A stretch of 64,000 nt of DNA. Origin: Mactra quadrangularis. Its lineage: Eukaryota > Mollusca > Bivalvia > Venerida > Mactridae. This document shows positions 1 through 11,600 of the stretch, in pieces. The stretch covers positions 18,064,232 to 18,128,231 of the forward strand of contig CM046299.1 of the NCBI GenBank assembly GCA_025267735.1. Direction: 5' to 3'. The notes beneath the pieces were generated by a model, which was not told the origin of the DNA, did not search any database, and was given only the letters and a program-made list of their open reading frames with translations. Position numbers and translations under genes: made by a program. Position 1 is the stretch's first letter. Each line of letters opens with the position of its first letter.

Positions 1-440
1 ATCGACACTCTTAATGGACGACAACGACACAATGGAGTAGTCGTTCACATATTTCAATTATAAAGGGATAATTAAGTTTATAAGAATAAACCAACGGGTA
101 AATAAAAGCTACAAGTACTTCATACACGGTATCAGATGGAAAAAGAAAATTGAATTTGTCTCAATTTTCTCAAAATTTGACAGAAATCGCGATATACAAT
201 CGTAAATGTCACATTCTAAAAATATGATATCTTCACTATGCAATAAAAGTTTACAGAAATCATTAAGGTACAATAATGTTTGCAGTACTATCTGGACCCC
301 TGGTCAGTGGTTCATTCATTTTTAAACAATTTCAGCCTCTTTTATCTTGGCCTGTCAGAAACTTATCACAATCAATTTACAGGCTGATACTGACCACGTC
401 TAGTTTCACCCAGACACAAACAAACGTCTATTATTATAAC

Positions 441-1096
441 TGTTTTTGTTGGGTTTAACGCCGTAGCAACTCATTGTATAAGTCATATCACCTTGTTCAT
501 TCAACCTACTCACCGTTTTTGAAAATGATAAATCTCTTGATTTAACTGTTAACCAGTTATTAAGCGCAGACATCCGTCAGTGACTGACAAATGCCCATCG
601 TTGGTTATCTCACAATACATTATTCTACTATGCTGCGTTATGTACGGTGGGTCATTTGGTTAGAAAAATCTCGTAGTCATGAATAAATAATGATGCAGTT
701 TCATTGGTTCCGCAAGGAAACCACTGCGGAAAACCAGCCAATGGAATTACGTTTTATATCTAAGGGTTGGTTTACCATTCAAAAATTCAAAATTTTCTAA
801 AGTGGGTGATGTATGACGTTGATTTATGACGTCATTGTTAATTGTAACATTCGATTTCATTGGAAGATTAGTCTCCCCTGCCTCATGCATATTCATGAAA
901 ACGAAATTTTGCCAGTCAATTTACCCACGGTACGTATGGAGTGTAGCGGAAGAATTTACTGTGGTTGCCGACGATAACAAATGCCATACAGGATATAGAT
1001 CAGTGGTAGGAAGGAGAGTGGCCGTAGAAATTATTTCATGACTTAACTCCACAAAAGTATGCTTCACACGAAAATTGAACCCCTCGGTCCCTCGAA
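441..1096 (-). mobile_element. tRNA-derived SINE (type A), split by an inserted MITE
   Basis: Halves at 441-595 and 977-1096 match the full copies at 18740-19044 and 41051-41365. The promoter end is decayed. Confidence 0.65.
596..976. mobile_element. Inverted-repeat MITE with 9-bp target duplication, inserted in a SINE
   Basis: Ends read CATCGTTGGTTATC on the left and the inverse of TATCGTCGGCAACC on the right. Exact 9-bp repeats ACAAATGCC flank it (587-595 and 977-985), and it splits a SINE whose two halves continue on either side. A 9-bp duplication fits a Mutator-like non-autonomous element (inference). It contains one TGACGTCA at 827-834. Confidence 0.75.
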
Positions 1097-1899
1097 AATC
1101 ATTAAGAAATCTCTCAGTATAAGTTGAACGCTGTACACTCTGAATATGTTCAAAGACCCATACCAATGTATCCTAGTTCAGCATTTTCTCATAACATTGT
1201 TATAATATAGAGGACATTCGGCAATGTTGATGTAAGACCGTTTATTAGTGAATGAGCTCAGAAAAGATAACTTCAAAAGTGGCCAAATGTAAAAATGTAA
1301 TTTTCGGGGCTTAAAAGTCGAAATGAGCGCGATTTTGTTCTAATATCAACCAGTGGGTTGGCCGATTATCAAAGTTTTTTACGACGTGAAATGATGACTG
1401 TTATACGCTCTTAGTTTTACGCCGTATATTTTAATCGAGTAATGCCACATTTCATCATAAAACATGACCAAAGATATACTTATTTTAATTTAATTATGAT
1501 CCATTTCATTAACGCTACACAGCCAATGCCAAGATTTAACTTGTCGTTCTTTTAGATATTTATTCCCTAAAAGTTAAGCTTTTTTTCGTCCATAGTTCCT
1601 GAGTATCAAACAAAGTATGTTCTTCGTTTAGCTTATTCTGAGTTCTGAGAAAAGTGAAGAACTTACTTCTCAAATTACTCATGACAGAACATGTTTATAT
1701 CAACATCCTGACGTATGACATCTATAGTTTGAAGTTTGTATAGATAAAACACTGATAAGCACACTGGCTTCTTGTTTAATTATATCAAGTTGTTAGTACT
1801 ACTTGCCAGCAATGATTATGTCTCGTATTGTACCGACATAGCTTGGTATAGTATTTTTATACAAATACTGGACAGAAAAATACATTTCAAGGTTTATTT

Positions 1900-2133
1900 T
1901 TGTTGTTGTTGTTTAACGCCGAAGCAACACATTGTATAGGTCATATTGCAGCAGTCAGGTACCCTAGTCGCTTTTCATGGAAAGGTCAAAGCTCTGGATT
2001 TTGATTTTATTCAGTTTCAAGCTGCATACTTCTGTCAGCGGCTAAAAACAGACCTATATCATTTTGCCCTGCCCGGGATTCGAACATACGACCACTCGAT
2101 CAGTAGACTTGTGCGCTGCCTACAGAGCTAACA
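1900..2133 (-). mobile_element. tRNA-derived SINE, type A variant
   Basis: The right end read on the minus strand is tRNA-like, with TAGCTCTGTAGGCAGCGCA as A box and a GTTCGAATCCC B box. The left end carries the TTTAACGCCGAAGCAACACA tail shared with other copies. TGGACAGAAAAAT occurs on both flanks, a possible target duplication set back from the ends. Confidence 0.7.
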
Positions 2134-2332
2134 GGATTTTTATATCAACTTTGGACAGAAAAATTATATTTGAAACTTTAAAAACTTCACAGTTGTTAAG
2201 TTAGTTTTTTTTTACTTAAGTTTCTGTTCTGTTCTGTCCAGTTTGTGAATGTAAATGATATTGAAATAAGATGAACGATAATATAAGGGTAAAGCAAGGA
2301 CCCTATGTAAACTGTGTACATAGGTTCCATGG

Positions 2333-2670
2333 CATCGTCGGTTATCCCTCGCTACACTACTCCGCTATGCTGCGTTATGTATTGTCCGTTTTTCTCAACT
2401 GTCAAAGCTTGAATAATTTCACGGTGACTGAATGCATTGTTTTTGTACTGGCGGCCTAATTGTTATTAAAAATATCTTGACTAAAACATATCATACGGCA
2501 TAAGCAGCTTTACTCGACCATAATACACACTTTCGGAAACTCATGGATGTATTACGACAAAATTTTAACAAACGCATTCACCGTGAAATTATTCATGTTT
2601 TGACAGTTGAGAAAAAACGAACAATACGTATAGAGTGTAAGGGAAGAAATTACTGTGGTTGCCGACGATG
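2333..2670. mobile_element. Second copy of the 9-bp-duplication MITE, with another MITE nested in it
   Basis: Ends CATCGTCGGTTATCC and the inverse of GTTGCCGACGATG match the element at 596-976. The flanks GTTCCATGG and GGTCCAAGG look like a degraded 9-bp duplication. Another MITE family sits inside at about 2385-2626. Confidence 0.65.
2385..2626. mobile_element. MITE family with CTCAACTGTCAAAGC / CACGGTGA inverted ends
   Basis: About 240 bp with long inverted ends: TCTCAACTGTCAAAGC...TTTCACGGTGA on the left and TCACCGTGAAATTATTC...GACAGTTGAGA on the right. Related copies lie at 17195-17422, 30058-30297 and 32842-32985. Confidence 0.7.
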
Positions 2671-2693
2671 GGTCCAAGGGTAAAGATACTTAC

Positions 2694-5600
2694 ATAAGTT
2701 TTTGTCCAGCTTCTTTAGATTGATAGAAATCACAAGTATGTAACTGTCCAGTATGACCACTGGCGTCACACATGGCTTCATAGAATTGAAACTGTACAAT
2801 AAAACTAATGAAATAACTGAAAAATAACAAAATAATGCATTTACTGTATTAACATTATCTGTAATTTTGTATACCTATATAAAGAAATCCATATCTGTGT
2901 TCTATTCAGCATTTTATCACGATGGTTAAAAACTCATTAAATTTTATTTTTTTGCAGATAAAATCTTCATTGTTTTCAGTTTTTCACTTTTCCTACATTC
3001 TGGGGGCAAAAGTCAGTAGTCATACTTTAATACAATGTATAAGACGCCAAACATTTGTAATGTTACACTTTTGTTGTGTCTTGCAGGTGCTGCACTTCAT
3101 CAAGTAATTACCTTATGACCTCAGGTAGTGAACAGATTGCATGAAAGTTGCTAGTGTGAACTAATCATCTAATAAATTGAACAGAAAACAGCACGACTTT
3201 TCAAGGGAGATAATTATAGTTACTTTTATTGTTCAACATAGTAACAGATGGTTGAAAGTTATTTCCCATTGTTTGCTGCAAGTGGAAACATACCACGGTA
3301 CGCAAGTAGAGAATCGCCGTGATATTCCGAATGCAATAGTTAAGTACATTCGGAACAACCTCGGCGATCATCTACGGATATATTCTGCGTAGAAGATCGC
3401 CGAGGTAGTTCCGAATGAGTTTAGAAATGAGCAAATCAACTAGCAAGTCTAACATCTATGTTTACGTTATAACTATTATCATATTCAAGCTAACAACATT
3501 TCCATACTGCTCATGTCAATATGATTATGGGAATAAATAATTAAGAAAATAAATGCTTTGAATTTAATATTAATACGAAACTGTGATATAATCCACTGTA
3601 ATTTTCTAATCAGTAACCTTGTCGTTAATAAATTTTCATCAAATATCTAAAACCATTGATTTTTATTTGTTAAAAATTATAATACTTGCGTATGCATGTG
3701 CATGCATGTTTACGATAAAATGATCATTTATGTTATTATAGTTGTACTTTACAGTCTCTATAATTTTGTAATGCTCTTCGAAAATAGAGGAAATAAAAGT
3801 AAATATATGTACACGTTGCTTGTATTTAAAGAATATAATTATAAGTCAGTATATTTACCATATATAAGGTGAATTTGATGGAATGTGGAATTTTGCACCT
3901 GGATCAAAGTCATTCTCACTTCTAGTTACTGGGGCAACAATACCCTGATATTGTAATCTGAAAAATAAACTTGATGATACATTTTTATGCATGTACGAGA
4001 ATATATATAGAATACGATGAATATGATAAATATAACATGGCGATTGATCACTTAACAAGACGCAGCTCAGCAGATATAGGGGGTATGGTACGTTTTTTTA
4101 GTATTTACAAATATGAACTTATCTGGTTTGTCCAATAAAAAGTATATTTTCATTTTATGAAGATTGCCGACTAAATATGATAGCTCATTAACTTCAGCAG
4201 TAAAAAAATGATCCGACTTGATCAATTTCGACTTGCATACCATACTAAAGTAAATGTACGTAGAAAAAGATAAAAGAGTATTGTTACCTTAGGTCCCACC
4301 AACGTTGGTTATAATTTTCTTCCTTGATGTCACCACGAAATACACCCCAGCGCCATTTGTCTATCATATAACCAAATGGTATAAAGGCTATCTTGAATAA
4401 GGCACGTTGTAACAGAAAGTTAATTTCACCTGAAATTTGTAAAAAAATGCGGTTAAATTTACTGTTAATAGACTTATGAACGATTAACATTTCTTCAAGA
4501 AGACCAAAATTAAATAAGCAATAAATAAATGCCGGTATGTACTTCGATTTGAGAACAACTAGAACGCAACATTTGGCTAAACAGTTAGATTTCCCGTTTG
4601 ATGATTTAGCTATTTCGTTTATGTTTACAATACGTGAAAAATATTAATGAAATATAACATGCAATATTTGAATATAACATGAAAAGCAATGCATAATAGA
4701 ATACATTAATTAATGGATGGCAACACGCCTATGGTACATTGATTGAAACAACGTAGTCCATAAGTGTATATTTATTAAAGGGAGACACATTGCCTTTATA
4801 ATGTATTGGTTAGGGAGATGTTACTTCCCTTTATAATTCATTGATTCAGGAGAGGTTACTCCGCTTTAGAATACATTGATCAAAGGGAGATAATTAACCA
4901 CAAGAGAACATTAACCAAAGGGGGATAACTCACCTTTATCATTTTCTAACATTTTCAATATACGATTATAAGACGAAGACTTTTTAGTGTTTTCTCCCTT
5001 GATATTGTTAGTATCTATAAGACCAACAGTCTCCAGATGTTTCTTGGACAACACAGACAAACTAATGGTGTCACCTACAGCTTCGTGGAACGCCGAGTTA
5101 GCTCCATTTCTAAATGTAGTTGGTTGGTCTTGGTAAGCCATGAAATATTCTATATGACCCATCTCATGATGTATGGTTTCAAAATACTCTGCGTTAATTT
5201 CTGTACACATCTTTATCCTAGAAGATGAAAAATATTGTTACACTTGTTGCATATGAATATTATAATGATTATATATATTGAATGTTTGTATCAATGTGTT
5301 TGTGTTAGTATGTTTGAAGGCCATATTGCAAATAAGTTTTGTTAAACTTAATTATGTTACCTTCATAAAATGAAGATGTTATTTTTTCATTATCATGTTC
5401 GCTGGCAATTTCTCTTTAAGGAACTTCTATTATACCCTTTCAATATTTTTTATACTATTTGACTAGTCTATCTTCAAACGAAATGTAATTGTTTTACTAA
5501 CATTGCGATATAAAGATAACAATAACAACAAAATATACCATGCCAAAGTTCGAACTCACAGGTGACTGTTTATAATGCAGTAACATAGCAACAGTCCTAT

Positions 5601-8600
5601 TATACAAAACAACTTAACTTAATACTGACGATGTAATCGACCTTCCAAATTGTTTTATTTATTTTATTGGAGTTAACGCCGTGTCAACACAATTTTAGGC
5701 CATTTTACGGCGTCCAGCGCACCTAACCTAGTTTTCCTGGACCATTGTATATAACCAGTACTTACCTACCCTTCCACAAGGCCGGAAACTTCTCCAAATT
5801 ATCTAATCAATGGATGAAAATCGACATTTTTGTCAAATTTTCATGGAAGGGTATAACCTCCCCGGTTGGGATTCGAACCCGCACCCCTCGGACACGAGTA
5901 TCCAAATCCCGGCGCGCTGCCAACTGCGCTATCGACCCGGGTTTTCCAAATTGAAAACATTATACGCAGATACCCGTGTTCGAACGATGAACCACTGTGA
6001 GCACACGCAAGGTATATAGCCTTTAAACCTCCGGACAACTAAGCCATTTATAGATTAATAGATAGTTCATAATTCAATAACTACTAAAAACGTAAAATAA
6101 AACAATACCTGAAATCCTTCTCTGGCTTTTTAGAATAGAAATCGAAAGCAGCTGCGTGGCATACGACATCTAGGTTTTCAGGACGTACTTTCATAGATCG
6201 AGATTTGAACGTGTCAGACATTGGAAAGAGGCCAATAGACGTGTAGAAATCTTCAGCCATATTAAACATATGATCTACTGTGTAACCCTGAGCTACCATT
6301 TCGTCATCAATATTTGGTTCATCGACATTTTTATATGGTTTTACAAGATCGTAAATATTACCCCAATCTTGAGCCCACATGTTACCTGGGTAATGAAAAA
6401 TAGCATTCCATATTGTTTGTGAATGTAAATATAGACGGGTGCCCGCAAGAGTGTAGTTACTCCCTCTTAAATGCAATGCACTTACTACAGTCTTGCGGGC
6501 AACCCTCGATATAGAGGTTCATTAGTAGACATGGATAGCAAAGATTCGGGACAACTCAATCCGAAGAAAACTCAACCCGAGACAAAATCAACCTAAGACA
6601 ACTCAGCCCGAAGGTAGGGACAACTCAACCCGAGGAAAACTCAACCCGAGACAACTCAACCCGTAGGTAGGGGCATATCAACCTGCAAAACATCCCCAAA
6701 AAATGGATACTGCAAGTAACTCACAAATGGAGCTTTGCAATGGAATTTAGGAGTTGTTATTATTAAATACGAACGATTTTCATTGGGGGAAAGTCCGACT
6801 GGCCACTTACTAAGGTGACACTTGATAGAAGGTGAATGTAATAATGCAATTTACTGTCCAGTATACTATATTATAACATATGTAAATTTCAATTACGAAA
6901 TTTTTTAACATACTGTACCAGTGATATGTGCGGGAATTCCACCTTGTTCAAATATATCCTTGTACTCAGGGTATACATCAGCTAATTTTGTTCTTATGTA
7001 AGCATGTAACTCTTCATATAGTGGAAGTATTTCTTGCCAAAGTTGTTCAGCCATTTCTTCTAAATTATCAGTTTCGTCAAACTGTGAATTTATCCAGGCT
7101 GTGGCATAATTATCAAAACCTGGAAAAATCGGATACAATAAATGAAAATGTAGCCGAACTCTTTTCTTCATTTGTTTGTTTTGCTTTTGATTTACGCATT
7201 CAACAGTCAGAGTTATTTGTGGAAGACTAAATGTTCATGTATTCATCCAATCATATCTTCAGGGATGCAGACAATTTAAACTCCCAACCTCAGCAACTGT
7301 TAACTTTCTTGCATGAAGACTCATTTAAGCTCGAACCTACGACCTTTTTCGGCAAAGATTTGTAGTGTTTTGAAGTCAGCTACTTCAACCACTTAAAAGG
7401 GAGGCACGTTTTTTTTTCATTTTATAATAGCTTTCTATTGTAAAGCAAATTCAAAACGCTTTTCATGTACACATATCATCCTTCCATGTAAAGGTTATGA
7501 TAATAATAAACTGTACATTTATATAACCTGACAAAACGATTTTCAGATTATTATAATATAATTACATTTGTATCATGAAGCAGATGTGACAATCACGAAT
7601 ATACGAGTTTTATAAAGATCTATGAATAATATGAATAAAATTATGAAATAGATATAATATAAATTTATAGATAAATATTTGAGTTTGTTAAACAAACATG
7701 TAACATTCGGTTCCGATAAACGCTCAGGGTATTAATATTAATGTTGTGTCATAACAACACTGTTTTACTTGAATTTTATACGTTTTATCTTAACTTCTAT
7801 TAGTTTATATGCAGCGACGGCCTCGCCCAACTATTTTACTTGACACATTTCTTAACAAGTACTCGCTAATCCTTCCACAAAGACCCAACAACGTCACCAT
7901 CAACGGAGGAACCACAATATTAAATATTCATGAAAGAGTAAAACCTTCTGTGACCAGAAATTGAACCTGGACTTCGCATTTGAAATCCTGCTCTCTGCAC
8001 ACCAGCAACAGGAGTCGTACCACGTACATGTAGCTTATAAGGTCAGTATTAAATATTGCAAAGTTGTATCACGATTTATTTCAAAGTAAAACTGTTAAGA
8101 CATAATTCTGCATTAAAAACAAGGCCAACGCTGTCGGGTGTTGATGAGAGAACAAAATCATAAGTTCTGGAAGAATAGCATCATTTCACAGCGAAAATAC
8201 AAAAGTTAGCTTATTAATCTATAATTACGGACGAACTACACGGCACGACATGACCCCGTACCGTACCAGCTGGCACAGTATGTAATAGCTATAAATGATC
8301 GCCACTATAACCATCTCTCAGTTATTGTCTTAATCAAATAGTTCGAATCCCAAGGCTAGTGAAAATTGATTTGTTTTACATGTAGTTTACATGAATTACT
8401 TATTTTATATAGTCGGACTGGTTGATTATTTTGAACTTCATTATATATAGTCAATGTACTAAAAAATCGGGCTAGTTTTCGAAAAAAATTAATGCTATGT
8501 CTGATCACTTACCATTGTCAATGGCTCCTTGGTTTAAAAGTTTAACCAAGGTAGTATAGTCTTGTTTCATGTAGGGTCCTGTGGCATTCCGCCATTCATC

Positions 8601-11600
8601 CCAGGCACCAAGCAACACGCCCCCATCACGTGATTCTGCCATGACCTTGACAAGTTCTGGTTCCAGATGATATCCAAATACAGTGGCTGAACTGTAAGTG
8701 TTCTGTAGCTTAGATTGGACCTTAATGAGGGCTCTGAAATTAGGTTTATATTTTTTACGTTTAAAATGCATAACCATAACTCATAAGCGATCGCTATGCT
8801 TGCAGTAGATATCCGCTTTTAATGCCACTTTAGATATTGCAAAATCATGCACTTTTTGGCGATATTTAGTACCAATATTTCATTTGAGTAGAAAAGCTTC
8901 CCCTATATTAGGGCTATTGCGCTATGAGGCCATCAGTTTGATTACACTGATATTATAACTTAACTGTGGGGTATGTTTACCTTTTTCCGCTTTAAATGCA
9001 TTAACTTAAATATTAAACCACACGACAAACTAACAACTTTTTTGACACAATAGGACTCCGGTCTTTACAACATTATATATACAATGTAGTATACACTTAT
9101 TACTACAATGGCCGAAAAATTACATTACAAGTTCCTACTGCTTTTTTGTTACTTTAGACACGGGGAATATCAAGCCATCGGATGGCCAATAACTTGTTTC
9201 ATATTACACAATTAAAGTAGTGTTATTCCACTACCAATGGTGCATACATTAACCCCGCTGATTCAAATACTCACTGCAGTTCATCTGTACTCACGATCGA
9301 TCAAATATATAGTCGTGTTTATGTGCGGAGATTATCGATCAAATATATAGTCGTGTTTATGTGCGGAGATTATCGATCAAATATATAGTCGTGTTTATGT
9401 GCGGAGATTATCGATCAAATATATAGTCGTGTTTATGTGCGGGGTTTATCGATCAAATATATAGCCGTGTTTATGTGCGGGGTTTATCGATCAAATATAT
9501 AGTCGTGTTTATGTGCGGGGTTTATCGATCAAATATATAGTCGTGTTTATGTGCGGGGTTTATCGATCAAATATATAGCCGTTTTTATGTGCGGGGTTTA
9601 TCGATCAAATATATAGCCGTGTTTATGTGCGGGTTTATCGATCAAATATATAGCCGTGTTTATGTGCGGGGTTTATCGATCAAATATATAGCCGTTTTTA
9701 TGTGCGGGGTTTATCAAACAAATATCGAGTATTTAATCAACCGGGTTAATGTAAGCGCCTCTGACAGTTGAATAATATGTAACAATACAAAATCTAATAA
9801 CTTACTCTGCGTCACTTTTCTCCTTTGGTGATGTATTGAAGGCCATCAGACGTAGCTGTCTCTTGATATCATAACTTAAAGTCTCGTATTGAGAATGTTC
9901 ACAATATAGTTTGGCATTTTTAGCTAGATCCGTCACCCATTTAGACATTCTGACAGACGCATCTGTGAGCTGTAAGACGTTGAGTATGATAGGTAATTTT
10001 ATGTACATTTCATTTACAACGAAACGTGGGCAACCGGCACGGTTTCTCTGGCAGCAGTTTCCTTTTGGCAGTACAGATATGTCATGTGGTAGAAATACAT
10101 TTGTATAGCTTATAAAGCATATGAACATTATTTAGATCTTATGTTACGGCATGAAAATAAATGCCCTAACTAATTAATCAATCTAAAACTGTGTTATGTT
10201 ATAACTCATCCCATACGTTCATAAGTTCAACATTGAAACAATTATTACCATAACCACAAACATTCTGCCTGTTTGTTTATTTCAATTTTGTTGTTGCGTT
10301 TAACGTTGTATAGGTCATATCACGGCGGTTAATCAACCTACTCACTGTTCCTGAAAAGGCTAAATCTCTGGATTTAACTGTTAACCATTTTTAGGCGCAT
10401 ACTTCCGTCAGTGACTTACAACTGCCCTACATGATAAAGAATCAGTGGCAGAAGGGAGAATATCCTAAAAATATTTCATGACTAAACTCCACAAAAGTAT
10501 GCCCCACTTTGAAATCGAACCAACGACTACCGGGCCTGTATTATCAAGCGTCTTACGACCAATTTAAGTAGTAAATCATTCTATGTTGTATTGTTAAATT
10601 ATCGTTAGATGTTTAATAATATGGTGCCACCGATCATTAGACTTGAAAGAAAATACAAAAAACTTACCACTGCCTCGTTGGCATCAGTCATGTTAGTTTC
10701 ATAGTCCCATTGAGCATTGGCTAATTTAGCTGACCACCTACGGTAGCAATCATCCCAGTTAACTAAGTCAGCTTTTACCAAGTCCTCAATGTTAGCATTA
10801 TTGTCTATCTTTAATTCATCGTGTATAAGTAAGTCACATGTCTGAAATATTGTCTCTTCTGCAACAGTTGGCTTACCTAATCCTGAAAGTCGTAAATAAT
10901 GATCAATGAATCCTTCGACAATCGAGGATTCCTCTCCCACACGATAAACAGTATACACTTAGTTTCATAACTTTAGCATCAATTGCGACGATTAGCGGTG
11001 CTACAGTGCCTTTGCCACGTACTTTTATAATTATTGAGAGGTCAAACTGTAATAACTAACATGCCGTCGTGAAAATTTTATATATACAATATTCTAAGAC
11101 TTTGTATATAAATTAGTATTTTTGATTCGAAACCGCGCCGGCCGCCTTTGAGTCTAAAAGTTTTCTCGCCGAGGTTGTTCCGAATGGTTTTCTTAATGTT
11201 TATTTTCATTCCCCATCTATCCGTATAAAGTACCCACCATAAGTTTGGAGACATAAGTAATTTTCTACAATTCTTGAATGTTGATAATTATTTTTGTAGA
11301 ATCATTATTTTTAACCGTGAGGATATTTTAGTATGGTTGGTGATAAAATGAGAACAAATTTTCATGAATGCAGTACATTTATAAAATTCAGCATAAAGCC
11401 TTCAAAACAAAGTTCAATGTAATTCTTTCATTTTTCATATTTTTATGCTAATTTTGCAGTCTCAGTTATAAGTATAATGATAACCAAAAAATAAAGCAAA
11501 ACTAAACAGCATATCAAAATAAACCGTTTTCAAATTTTAGATAATTGCTATGTAGTAGGCCTACAAAGTGAAAATGTCTCCAAACTTTTGATGGGTACTG

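Noticed and set aside
1..2690. Final ACE exons
   Set aside because: I looked for the C-terminal ACE motifs (ITGQ, FKPLLDWL-like) on the minus strand and found none; the area is SINE and MITE sequence, so they are placed outside the window.
9589..9771. Repetitive protein ([13 protein letters not shown] repeats)
   Set aside because: It is only the 38-bp minisatellite read in frame; 38 is not a multiple of three and single-base indels make the frame accidental.
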